A stretch of DNA of 64,000 nt, from contig CAILHZ010000016.1 of assembly GCA_903834135.1 (NCBI GenBank), forward strand, positions 62,001 through 126,000. Reading direction: 5' to 3'. Both the position numbers and the translations under genes were made by a program. Shown here piece by piece: positions 19,347 to 27,656 of this stretch. Position 1 is the stretch's first letter; each line of letters opens with the position of its first letter. Below the pieces are notes generated by a model that searched no databases, was not told where the DNA came from, and was given only the letters and a program-made list of their open reading frames with translations. The stretch is from an uncultured Opitutia bacterium (GTDB lineage: Bacteria > Verrucomicrobiota > Verrucomicrobiia > Opitutales > Opitutaceae).

Positions 19347-20351
19347 ATGCTTTGCACCTGCCAGCCGGGTTTCGAATCGTTACTTGGCCTCGAGATGGGA
19401 GCCTTAGGCTTTGCCACACAAGAAATAGGACCAGGTTGGGTACTATCGAATGCACCTACACCTACGCCAATGCCTGAGGTTGCATTTGCTTATTTAATTT
19501 TTAATTCACCGGTAGAGATTCAGGCTGATTCAGTAAACGCGCTTGCTCAGAAAGTGCTCGATTACTTTATGAAAGCATTAGGTCCTACACGTATTGATGA
19601 AGCGTGGCCTTGCGTATGGCAATTTGAAGCAGAACTTGTTGGTCTAGGACGCCGCGTAAGTGCCGTAGAAGCAGCATTCCTAGAAATGCTAAAAAAACGC
19701 ATGTCTCGTTTAGCAAAGCTAGCGGTCAATGCTACACCAAGAGAATCTGGAGATGTGAAAGGCCTATTTGTTCGATTTGTAGATTTTGGCCGTGCCTACG
19801 TTTCATTCGAAGCTTTTTCTAATGGGCAAAAGCGTATGGCAGATGATGACTACGCTCCTTCCCGCTCTTATTTAAAAGTAGAAGAAGCATATGTTGTCTT
19901 AGGTATTGATCCTAAAGAAAACGAAACAGTCGTTGATCTTGGTGCTGCTCCAGGCGGATGGAGCTACAGTGCTGCGCGCCATGGAGCTAAGGTGATCGCT
20001 GTAGATAACGGTCCTCTTAAAGCGGGTGCTCTTAATAACGATTTAATTGAACATGTCCTAGCAGATGCATTTGGCTATTGTCCTCCGGACAACGCACAAG
20101 TGGATTGGCTTTTTTGCGATTTAGTAGAAGACCCAAACCACGTACTGGATAATCTTATTACGCCTTGGCTAACCAAGGGCTGGTGTAAGCGCTTCGTCAT
20201 CAATTTCAAATTTGGTCGTGCTGATCCAATTGCTCTTCTAAAACAATTAAGATCACCTACCTCACCTTTTGTAACACACGCAAAGTATTTTAAAATCCGC
20301 CATCTATTCCATGACCGTGAAGAATTCACCGTTGTTGGATCAACTGTTTAA
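19347..20351 (+). CDS. RlmM-like 23S rRNA 2'-O-ribose methyltransferase
   Basis: The 334-residue protein begins with the RlmM-type MLCTCQPGFESLLGLEM and continues with a THUMP-like part. The Rossmann domain has VVDLGAAPGGWSYSAARHGAKVIAVDNGPL and VDWLFCDLVEDPN, ending with FVINFKFGR, whose Lys fits the K-D-K-E catalytic tetrad. E. coli RlmM methylates C2498 of 23S rRNA. The next gene is also an RNA methyltransferase, 12 bp on, suggesting a small RNA-modification operon. Confidence 0.82.
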   Translation: MLCTCQPGFESLLGLEMGALGFATQEIGPGWVLSNAPTPTPMPEVAFAYLIFNSPVEIQADSVNALAQKVLDYFMKALGPTRIDEAWPCVWQFEAELVGLGRRVSAVEAAFLEMLKKRMSRLAKLAVNATPRESGDVKGLFVRFVDFGRAYVSFEAFSNGQKRMADDDYAPSRSYLKVEEAYVVLGIDPKENETVVDLGAAPGGWSYSAARHGAKVIAVDNGPLKAGALNNDLIEHVLADAFGYCPPDNAQVDWLFCDLVEDPNHVLDNLITPWLTKGWCKRFVINFKFGRADPIALLKQLRSPTSPFVTHAKYFKIRHLFHDREEFTVVGSTV

Positions 20352-20363
20352 CCTTCATTCTTC

Positions 20364-21200
20364 ATGGAAACTCCTCGCTACAGTCGCGAAATACGCGAAC
20401 CCGCATCAGAACCTATACAGTCTCGTCCAAACGAGCTTAGACTGTGTGGAGTATCCGCGGTGCGTGCTCGTTTCCAAAAAGATCCCGACTCATTTAGACG
20501 TCTGTATTTTGATTACGAAACAGGACGTAAATTAGGGATCATGAGCAAGGCCTTAGCTGCAGGTCGAAAGATTTACCGCTGTGTAGAAACTGAAGAATTA
20601 GAAAAATTATCTGGTACGGTCCATCACGGCGGTGTTGTTGCAGTTGTTGCTCCACCTCCACTCGAAGGCGTAGAAGCAGCAGATACGATTAAATGGGCAA
20701 AACGTTTAGACCCAATTCTGGTTCTCGATTCAATTGGTAACGCTCATAATCTAGGAGCGATTGCAAGAACAGCCGCCTTCTTTGGCGTACCTCGTATTGT
20801 CATTCCTGATCATCCTGGTGCGGCTAAACCTAATGACGCTGCATACCGTGTCGCTGAGGGCGGACTTGAGCATGTTGAAGTGCGTATGGTTAGTTCGCTT
20901 CCGGGTTTCCTACTTGGTCTTAAAGAAGCTGGTTATACTGTTATTGGAACTTCCGTTAAAAAAGAAGCTGGTAAAGCACCCCAGACACTAGAGCGTATTT
21001 CTGAGAAAACTTTAGGTAAAGCAGTGGCTCTTATTCTAGGAAATGAAGAACGTGGACTAGCACCTGATGTTGCTGCTGCGTGTAGCGATCTTGTGATGAT
21101 TCCAGGTCAAGGCACCGTAGAATCACTCAATGTATCTGCAGCTGCCGCAGTACTTATTTGGGAATTAATGGGAAGCCGCGCTAGCAGCAGAAGAAGGTAA
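20364..21200 (+). CDS. TrmH/SpoU-family RNA 2'-O-methyltransferase
   Basis: The 278-residue SPOUT enzyme has an N-terminal substrate-binding part (ELRLCGVSAVRARFQKDPDSFRRLYFDYE) and the three SpoU motifs: DSIGNAHNLGAIARTAAFFG, LILGNEERGLAPDV and IPGQGTVESLNVSAAAAVLIWE. The Asn and Arg of motif 1 and Ser-Leu-Asn of motif 3 are intact, so it should be active. It methylates ribose 2'-OH in tRNA or rRNA; the site is not predictable from sequence alone. Confidence 0.88.
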   Translation: METPRYSREIREPASEPIQSRPNELRLCGVSAVRARFQKDPDSFRRLYFDYETGRKLGIMSKALAAGRKIYRCVETEELEKLSGTVHHGGVVAVVAPPPLEGVEAADTIKWAKRLDPILVLDSIGNAHNLGAIARTAAFFGVPRIVIPDHPGAAKPNDAAYRVAEGGLEHVEVRMVSSLPGFLLGLKEAGYTVIGTSVKKEAGKAPQTLERISEKTLGKAVALILGNEERGLAPDVAAACSDLVMIPGQGTVESLNVSAAAAVLIWELMGSRASSRRR

Positions 21201-21263
21201 AGCAGCGGGCATAAATCTCATATTATAAAGTAAATTTTTTCCAAAAAAACAGGCATTGAAGTG

Positions 21264-21674
21264 AAATTTTAAAATAGCATTCTCCAATCTGCCACAATCG
21301 TTTGACGGACTTTAAAAATTACGTTCACAACGTCCTATTTATGACGGCGTAAGCTATGATAATACCGTTCTTGTGATTAATTGCCTTGCTGGTCAAAAAC
21401 TAAACAAGGATCACGATGATTATTTACTTTTGCTCTCAGGTTTAGTCCAAAGATACGAAACTGACACTCTAACACAAAGGCCTAAAATTTCAGGCCTATA
21501 GATGCTCAAGTATATACGTAATGAGAATGAGCTCACAAAAGACAACCTAGCAAAGACCTAAGACGTAGATAGATCTCAAACATACCGCATTATAAGCGGG
21601 TCCGAAGCCTAACGACTACACACATCAAATTACTCAATGAGCAATTTGATGTAAGTGCAGATTTATTCGTTTAA
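21264..21674 (+). pseudogene. Decayed HigA-family antitoxin (XRE helix-turn-helix)
   Basis: In the 491-bp gap between the SpoU gene and the GH2 gene, frame-joined translation gives an ordered HigA-like protein: NLPQSFDGL, RPIYDGVSYDNT, CLAGQKLNKDHDDYLLLLSGL, VQRYETDT, MLKYIRNENELTKDNLAK, DVDRSQTYRIISGS and, after a frameshift near 21609, LTTTHIKLLNEQFDVSADLFV. In-frame stops lie at 21313, 21499 and 21559 and no start codon survives. The helix-turn-helix order and C-terminal VSADLFV fit type II antitoxins. No toxin remnant was found in the 60 bp upstream. Confidence 0.8.
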
Positions 21675-21675
21675 A

Positions 21676-21693
21676 ATTTGGTCTTAGCCAAAT
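21676..21693 (-). terminator. Possible terminator of the GH2 gene
   Basis: ATTTGG (21676-21681) and CCAAAT (21688-21693) form a 6-bp stem with a 6-nt loop. On the minus strand the stem is followed by TTTTAAA, and it touches the stop codon of the GH2 gene. The stem is short, so support is moderate. Confidence 0.45.
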
Positions 21694-24600
21694 CAGTTCG
21701 CTTTAGGTGTAACCTGCTTTGCAAAAATTACGTACATCAAAGCATCCTTGATTGTTGGATCTTCAACATTCGAACCAAAGGTAATCGTTTCATCCTGAGT
21801 CGCCTTACGACGGAATAGCGTTAAGCTTTGACCCTTAAGTGTAATCTTATCTTTAGATGCTTTAAATTGGCTTGTTAGCCAATTTGGCCTTGGCAAACGA
21901 TCATCATGAGCAACCCACAACGTCGTTCCTGCAGGAACACCCACAACAACAAAATCAAGTGCACTGTAGTGTGAATCAGCATCACCTGCTTGTACCCAGT
22001 CAGCTCCAAGAAGTGACTTAGGTAAGTCACTAAACGCGTAATCGCGATCAACGTAAGCATTACGTTCATTAGCTACTTTTGTTTCAACATGCGCAATTGA
22101 TGTAGGTCCTGAATAAGAGAATGCCTTAATATACTTTCCAGGTTGAACCACTGCAGGTGTACTAGCCGTTGTATTTTTACCTACAATTTGCTCATAGCTT
22201 TCTTGTGCAGGAAAAGTTGGATGCACATTAGGCAATTTAGCTTTAATCGTTGCAGGCAGTACAGCAGACATACCGCCAAAGACCTGTGCAGGTAAGCTAT
22301 GGAGTATAATTTCTGCAGATTTCAATCCTGCTGACTGTGCTTTAACAGTGATTTCCCCTACTTCTAAAGTAGACCGAAGTGCTACACGGTTAACACCAGC
22401 CTCGAGATCAAGATAGGTATTATTAATTGAACCTGGTTTTGCACTATTCCAGCCACCACGCCAAATAACAGGTCCTTTATAGGTAAAATCAACACGTTGT
22501 TGAAACGTTGGGCAGCGTGTTCCTTTAGCGTCAACTGCTTCAACATCGATTAAGAATACATCTGAACCATCAGCCTTAAATCCTGCAGGTCCCATAATTC
22601 CCCTCATGCGAAGGCCAACAGCAGGCCCTGCCGTACGAATTACAAAAGGAGCACCCCAAGCATTTCCCTTATACGTTGCTACTGCCCTAATTTCTCCTGG
22701 TTCAAAGGAAACATTTGCAAAGGTAAATAAAAACCGATCAGAAACTTTACCATGTCCAAGAGAGTGGCCATTTACAAATAGTTGTACATCATCTCCATTG
22801 GAGGCGACGTAGACAGTTTTCTTTGTGCCTTCAGGATAGTTCCAGTGCCCAATGATGTGTGTTTGTGGCGTTGAATTAAACATTACTTTCGTTACGTAGT
22901 AGGCTTCCTTAGGAAGGCGAACACCGTCGACTTCACCGCTATTACGCGCTGTTTCTAAATCAACACGGCCACCGCTAGTTGAGTCAGAGAAAATCCAATT
23001 ACCACCACCGGAATTATTCGGTGCTCCTAATTTGCGCACATATTGAGCCACTTGATGTACAGCAAAGTCTTCCGAATCAAAAGGCTGATAGGCCTGCTGT
23101 TTAGCACCAGGATAACCAAATGTAGGTGGTGTTTTATTATCCCAAATACGACGAGGCGATTCCTCACGGTCGTACTCACCTTCAACAACAGGGAGCGATG
23201 CAATCTCACGACCTCCTTCAGTACCAATACCTACATCCATATATTTAGCATCCGTTTGATCTGCTCTACGGTAGGACTCGGCACGTCCTCCATGTGGATC
23301 ATATGTTTGGAAAATCTTACGCATTTCAATAGCGTGAGCTTTGCTTACTTTTTGATTACCGGCTTCCCAAATAAGAATCGAAGGATGATTGCGGTAATAA
23401 ATAATTAAATCTCTAAAAGCTTGGGTTCTAATTTTCCATGCAGCACCAACTGTGTCGGCTTCTCCGTCAACACCAGGCTGATCAGTAATAAGTCCGAATT
23501 GATCAGCAGTAGTGATCATAATAGGTGCACCTGAAGCATGCCCCCAACGCATAAAGTTACTGCCAGCCTGCTTCATTAAAAGCATGGTATACTCGTGCAG
23601 CCAATCAGGCTGCGCTGTTCCTAATCCAGGCCACTCATCAGTCGGGCGCTGGCCCCAGCCATGAAGTTTAACATGATGGCCGTTGATGAAAAATCCGTAG
23701 TCAGTCGTAAACACTGCGTTACGTATACCATATGGGATAGTCACGGAATCGACTACTTGGCCCGAGACATTCACCTGGCAAACGACACTATATAAGTAGG
23801 GATAACTAGGCTCCCATAGCTGAGGCTTATCAATAACACCTGTAAGAAGTACTTTAGCTTTTGCTCCAGCAGCGACTGCCTGTGTTTGGTGAAGTACTAA
23901 AACTGCTTTACCTGAGGTATCCTTAACGGAAACAGTGATTTCTGCGTTGGCTGCTTCTAGTCTGCTATTTTCTACAGGAATTTCTGCAGAAAATTGCGCT
24001 GACTGATCTGTAATATGTTCAGCATATACATAAGGTCCCTCTGTCTGTAAGAAATCGTAGAGCGGTAATGAGATATGTAAGGGATCAGTTACATGTAAAA
24101 ACACATTACGGTAGATCCCACCATGTGTGGGGTGCCACCTCGAGTGATTCCAAGGAATTTGATTAGGCTGAATTTTATCTTCGTCTTCAGGAATGAGTGC
24201 GTTCACCTGCGCTTCGATCTTAGCTAGGTTTTGTTCCTCTTTTACTGGATCGATCAAAAACCGATTATCACACATGACAGCCAGCACATTGGCTTTATCG
24301 TCTTTATTGAGGTAAGGGGTTAAATCAAAGCCAAATGGTACAAAGCCATTTTTACATACACCTAAGTAATTTCCGTTTAAGTAGACTTCGCCAAATTGAC
24401 GTACTCCTTCAAATTCTACGTACACTTTCTTACCCTTAAGTGATGGAGGTAGAGTAAACGTCTTACGGTACCAGGTGCGACCACCCCACATTGCATTCTC
24501 ACCGGACATATCGGAGTGACCTTGATGGTAGAAGGTATCCACATCGTTGTAGGTATGAGGTGCTGATACAGTCGTCCAAGCACTGTCATTATAAGTAACT

Positions 24601-24773
24601 GCAGCTGCTGCGACACCCGGATCCTGTTTTATGAATTTCCAGTCTGGGTTAAAATTGAGGATAACTCGGTCACTTCCGAAACTGAGTAAAGCCTTTGATA
24701 ATAAAAGACTTATGAATAATTTCTTTAAGACATCCTTAGAGAAAAATCCCTGACAGGGGTTATGAGACAACAT
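21693..24773 (-). CDS. Exported GH2-family protein with altered acid/base site
   Basis: The 1026-residue protein has a signal peptide (KKLFISLLLSKALLSFGS), a GH2 sugar-binding domain (about 45-170, WYRKTFTLP, FEGVRQFGEVYLNG), an Ig-like domain, the TIM barrel (about 360-590) and further beta-rich C-terminal domains. The family cleaves beta-galactosides or beta-glucuronides. The usual NE acid/base pair reads N473-Q474 (IWEAGNQ). Candidate nucleophiles are E531 or E533 (VVEGEYD). The barrel motif is RWGHASG rather than RxSHNP. It may use another residue or may not be hydrolytic. A TATAAA-like box lies shortly upstream of the ATG. Confidence 0.85.
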   Translation of the reverse strand: MLSHNPCQGFFSKDVLKKLFISLLLSKALLSFGSDRVILNFNPDWKFIKQDPGVAAAAVTYNDSAWTTVSAPHTYNDVDTFYHQGHSDMSGENAMWGGRTWYRKTFTLPPSLKGKKVYVEFEGVRQFGEVYLNGNYLGVCKNGFVPFGFDLTPYLNKDDKANVLAVMCDNRFLIDPVKEEQNLAKIEAQVNALIPEDEDKIQPNQIPWNHSRWHPTHGGIYRNVFLHVTDPLHISLPLYDFLQTEGPYVYAEHITDQSAQFSAEIPVENSRLEAANAEITVSVKDTSGKAVLVLHQTQAVAAGAKAKVLLTGVIDKPQLWEPSYPYLYSVVCQVNVSGQVVDSVTIPYGIRNAVFTTDYGFFINGHHVKLHGWGQRPTDEWPGLGTAQPDWLHEYTMLLMKQAGSNFMRWGHASGAPIMITTADQFGLITDQPGVDGEADTVGAAWKIRTQAFRDLIIYYRNHPSILIWEAGNQKVSKAHAIEMRKIFQTYDPHGGRAESYRRADQTDAKYMDVGIGTEGGREIASLPVVEGEYDREESPRRIWDNKTPPTFGYPGAKQQAYQPFDSEDFAVHQVAQYVRKLGAPNNSGGGNWIFSDSTSGGRVDLETARNSGEVDGVRLPKEAYYVTKVMFNSTPQTHIIGHWNYPEGTKKTVYVASNGDDVQLFVNGHSLGHGKVSDRFLFTFANVSFEPGEIRAVATYKGNAWGAPFVIRTAGPAVGLRMRGIMGPAGFKADGSDVFLIDVEAVDAKGTRCPTFQQRVDFTYKGPVIWRGGWNSAKPGSINNTYLDLEAGVNRVALRSTLEVGEITVKAQSAGLKSAEIILHSLPAQVFGGMSAVLPATIKAKLPNVHPTFPAQESYEQIVGKNTTASTPAVVQPGKYIKAFSYSGPTSIAHVETKVANERNAYVDRDYAFSDLPKSLLGADWVQAGDADSHYSALDFVVVGVPAGTTLWVAHDDRLPRPNWLTSQFKASKDKITLKGQSLTLFRRKATQDETITFGSNVEDPTIKDALMYVIFAKQVTPKAN

Positions 24774-24887
24774 GGCAATAATTTATATATATTAATATGC
24801 CGCTCCAGCAAATTCGTTGCAAAAAACAAACGTACGATAACTTCAGAATTGCCTCTCACATGGACGCATCATTTCATCAGGTTCCTC

Positions 24888-24893
24888 TATAAT
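24888..24893 (+). promoter_or_regulatory. -10 element of the cytochrome b562-like gene
   Basis: A perfect TATAAT lies 11 bp upstream of the ATG at 24905, so transcription would begin about 5 nt before the start codon. No convincing -35 hexamer is seen at 16-18 bp. Confidence 0.5.
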
Positions 24894-24904
24894 ATCCCTA
24901 AATA

Positions 24905-25369
24905 ATGAAACTGCACATCTCTGCACTGCTCCTTCTTTTAGGCATCGCTATTGCGATTCCTGTAACCCAAGCAGAGGAGGCAGCGCCTGCTGCTTCTGCT
25001 GCAAAAAAAGCTAAAACAGATCTCGAAAAAGCGATGTCCACAATTGGACGCGCTAATCGCCAATTAAAGAAACAAATCAAAGACGCATCAAAGAATGAGT
25101 CTTCTTTAGAATTAGTTGCCAAACTGCGCGAAGGTGCAGAAGCATCTTTGAAACTAATCCCCGCTAAAGCACAAGATTTGCCAGCTGATGAACGCGACGC
25201 TTTTACATCCAAGTATAAAGCTTCAATGAAAGACTTTCTTGCTGGCGTTTCAAAACTAGAAGCAGACTTAAAGGCAAACGACAATGCCGCAGCTGATGCC
25301 GACTTAAAGAATCTTAATTCACAAGAAAAAGACGGTCACAAGGCATACCGCCGTCCTGAAAAAGAATAA
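24905..25369 (+). CDS. Cytochrome b562-like periplasmic protein
   Basis: The 154-residue protein has a clear signal peptide (HISALLLLLGIAIAIPVTQAEE) and a helical, Lys/Ala-rich mature part of four-helix-bundle length. It aligns by eye with cytochrome b562: TDLEKAM supplies the axial Met (the M of ADLEDNM in E. coli), KLREGAEASLKLIPAK matches helix 2, and DGHKAYRR near the C-terminus supplies the axial His. If right, it binds heme b non-covalently and carries electrons in the periplasm. It is monocistronic, with its own terminator. Confidence 0.7.
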   Translation: MKLHISALLLLLGIAIAIPVTQAEEAAPAASAAKKAKTDLEKAMSTIGRANRQLKKQIKDASKNESSLELVAKLREGAEASLKLIPAKAQDLPADERDAFTSKYKASMKDFLAGVSKLEADLKANDNAAADADLKNLNSQEKDGHKAYRRPEKE

Positions 25370-25389
25370 GACTACCTTTTCGCTTAACC

Positions 25390-25422
25390 AAAGACGCTCC
25401 TTAAACAGGGCGTCTTTTTTTT
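25390..25422 (+). terminator. Rho-independent terminator
   Basis: AAAGACGC (25390-25397) pairs with GCGTCTTT (25410-25417), followed by further T residues to 25422. It terminates the b562-like gene and lies just beyond the stop of the converging oxidoreductase gene. Confidence 0.85.
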
Positions 25423-25433
25423 GCTCATAATTA

Positions 25434-26429
25434 TTATTCTTTGCCAGCAGCGGCCAAACTATCAAGCACTTCTGAATTTCGTAATGATTCCTTAAGACTA
25501 AATAAAGGAACTGTGTTAGAACGAATACAGGAAGCAAAATCCTCAACCTCGCGGCAGTAGCGGTCACTTTCAGGTACACGCACGAGCGTTTTATTTTCAC
25601 CAATGGTCAATGTCATTGGGTCTGGTGAATCAAAAAAAGTTTCTGGGATTTCAAGAGACCCAAGAGTTCCTATGATTTCAGAGAAGACTCTTTTTTGTGC
25701 GTTAAAGCCAGAATTCAGTGAAGCAACTAAACCAGAACTGTACTTAAGTGTTCCTGAAAAAAGCATATCCACTCCACCCTGCTTAACAAAGGAAGCTGTT
25801 ACAAAAATCGGCTTTGCTCCACCAGGAGCTGCTTGCTCTACGTAATCTGCAACCATACCAGCAAAGTTAATTGGGTAGCACCCTACATCATATAAAGAGC
25901 CGCCGCCTAACTCTGGCTTCAATTTAATGGATAATGGATTAGCTAAAAGAAATCTAAAACTAGACCCAATAAATTTAATTTCACCTAGCACCCCAGTGCG
26001 CAAAATTTCCATTACCATCTTTGTGCGCTCGGTATAGCGGTACATGAAAGCTTCCATTAATAAAACTTTATTAGCTGCACAAAATTCAATCATCTCTGAG
26101 CATTCAGCTGAATTTAGCGCAAGAGGCTTCTCACATAAAATATGCTTACCCGCTTTAGCCGCTTTAAGCACCCACTGCTTATGCATCGCATTAGGCAGTG
26201 GGATATAAACAGCCTCAACATGAGGATCATTTAAGATAGCATCATATCCGACATAGGTTTTAACGTCGCCAAACTTGTTTTGGCACTCCTGTAATTTAGA
26301 CGCATCTCTGGAGGCTATCGCATAAAACTCTGAATTAACTGAGCGCCTCATTGCTGGGATGAGCGACTCGCGCGCAATCTTCGCATAGCCTAAAACACCC
26401 CAACGCACTCTGTTATGAGACGAAGTCAT
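25434..26429 (-). CDS. Gfo/Idh/MocA-family oxidoreductase
   Basis: The 331-residue cytoplasmic enzyme has an N-terminal Rossmann fold (WGVLGYAKIARESLIPAM, SRDASKLQECQNKFG) and the catalytic EKPLALN motif (Lys in EKP). LMEAFMYRYTERTKMVMEIL resembles D-xylose dehydrogenase and dihydrodiol dehydrogenase relatives. It would oxidise a sugar or cyclic diol with NAD(P)+. No genes for the pathway are adjacent. Confidence 0.87.
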   Translation of the reverse strand: MTSSHNRVRWGVLGYAKIARESLIPAMRRSVNSEFYAIASRDASKLQECQNKFGDVKTYVGYDAILNDPHVEAVYIPLPNAMHKQWVLKAAKAGKHILCEKPLALNSAECSEMIEFCAANKVLLMEAFMYRYTERTKMVMEILRTGVLGEIKFIGSSFRFLLANPLSIKLKPELGGGSLYDVGCYPINFAGMVADYVEQAAPGGAKPIFVTASFVKQGGVDMLFSGTLKYSSGLVASLNSGFNAQKRVFSEIIGTLGSLEIPETFFDSPDPMTLTIGENKTLVRVPESDRYCREVEDFASCIRSNTVPLFSLKESLRNSEVLDSLAAAGKE

Positions 26430-26502
26430 AGTATAAATAAAACCTGATTTAAATCGCTTGTCAGTTGCATTCTATACACGCACTTCAAAATTACTGATAC
26501 TT

Positions 26503-26524
26503 AGGCTATTCTAAGTTATAGCCT
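26503..26524 (-). terminator. Hairpin at the 3' end of the sigma-like gene
   Basis: AGGCTAT (26503-26509) pairs with ATAGCCT (26518-26524) around an 8-nt loop. The stem touches the stop codon of the sigma-like gene. A U-tract is absent, so it is a weak terminator or a stabilising 3' hairpin. Confidence 0.4.
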
Positions 26525-27546
26525 TAGGCTTGTGCACTTTCGCACAAAGTATTGAGATAATCTAATATAGCCTCAGGCAAAGAACCAATATCTCGCATAC
26601 AGGCGAGCATTACGCGTGTTTCTGGTTTAATCATAGTGCGGTAGTAATGTCTTAAAGTCTCAATTACTTCATTATCAGCTAATGATGAATCAGGCTCTGG
26701 TGCAGGATCACTCAGTGCATAATCAAACGAATGCGCCGCCTCATCATTAGAGTAATTAGTATTAATCGATACAGCGATAGGGACTTGTTGACTGTTGATC
26801 ACGGTATCAACTCCCACCCGTAACTCTTTAGCCAGATCCTCAACACTAAGAGGCGGAAGTCCATTTGCCTCACGTTCAGCCTGGATACGCTCAGTTTTGG
26901 ATTTAATCCTCTGTTGATTGATTGGAAAGGTTACAACCGACTGAAGCTTTTGCCTACCACGAGTAATTTGAAACTTAATCCAATAATTAGCAAAATAACC
27001 AAATCTTACAGCTTTTACGGTAGGTACATAGCGATCCACAGCATCGAGTAGACCTTTTCTTGCGTCACTGCAGCGCTCATCATAGGTGCCACCGCTTTCG
27101 TGTTTGGCGACACTAAATGCCAGACCCAAATTAGCATCTAAAAGACTATTACGATAATCGATGATGCGTGTTGTACATTCCTCTAGTCTCTTGGTCTTTG
27201 TGGTACTTTTAGCACATGCAATACTTGCAATTTCAATATAGCTACCAACAGGAATAGATTTCAAAAGCCATGTAGCTAGAATCTTCTTAAATGACTTACC
27301 CATCTTAGATGCATTTAAAAGCTGGGATAATTTCCTTCTGCGCGAGTAATTCAAGCGAGATACCCTCCAGTTAAGCGACTTATCACCCTTTTGTATACCC
27401 TTTACACCCATTCTGGGCATAGCCTCTAGCCACTGCTTAATTGCATGGGGCTGATCCGATAGCAGATCAGTCATAGAACACTGAAGTATGAAGAACTCAT
27501 GAAACCGTCTTGCATTTTGAGTATATAACGGAGGATTTTTCATCAC
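26524..27546 (-). CDS. Sigma-70-like protein lacking region 4.2
   Basis: The 340-residue protein has an unrecognised basic N-terminal part (1-125), then a sigma-70 region 2-like segment (131-206): RNSLLDANLGLAFSVAKH, ARKGLLDAVDRYVPT and RFGYFANYWIKFQITRGRQ. The last replaces the FSTYAxWWIRQAI stretch of ordinary sigma factors. Region 3-like sequence follows (RIKSKTERIQAEREANGLPPLSVEDLAKELRV). The chain ends about 20 residues after ETRVMLACMRD, where region 4.1 would lead into the -35-binding HTH, and no other frame continues it. Start: GTG 27546 or ATG 27543 with no Shine-Dalgarno; M25 is an alternative. It is divergent from a surface-protein operon. Confidence 0.7.
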   Translation of the reverse strand: MMKNPPLYTQNARRFHEFFILQCSMTDLLSDQPHAIKQWLEAMPRMGVKGIQKGDKSLNWRVSRLNYSRRRKLSQLLNASKMGKSFKKILATWLLKSIPVGSYIEIASIACAKSTTKTKRLEECTTRIIDYRNSLLDANLGLAFSVAKHESGGTYDERCSDARKGLLDAVDRYVPTVKAVRFGYFANYWIKFQITRGRQKLQSVVTFPINQQRIKSKTERIQAEREANGLPPLSVEDLAKELRVGVDTVINSQQVPIAVSINTNYSNDEAAHSFDYALSDPAPEPDSSLADNEVIETLRHYYRTMIKPETRVMLACMRDIGSLPEAILDYLNTLCESAQA

Positions 27547-27627
27547 GATAATATAGCACGTTCCAACTGTACCCCCTTTACGAACGCAAACTAAGTCATA
27601 AATGTTTATAAATATACGTCTATGTCG

Positions 27628-27645
27628 TGTGTTTTAAAATACACA
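27628..27645. promoter_or_regulatory. Inverted repeat between sigma-like gene and surface operon
   Basis: TGTGT-N8-ACACA with an AT-only spacer lies in the 110-bp divergent intergenic region, 12 bp upstream of the ATG at 27657. The location suits an operator for either gene. Confidence 0.3.
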
Positions 27646-27656
27646 TACAGTAATCA

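Noticed and set aside
20311-20535. 74-residue frame bridging the two RNA methyltransferase genes
   Set aside because: It overlaps both real genes in another frame and has no family similarity.
21201-21263. A HigB-type toxin partner for the decayed antitoxin
   Set aside because: The upstream 60 bp hold no toxin-like translation in any frame that I can see.
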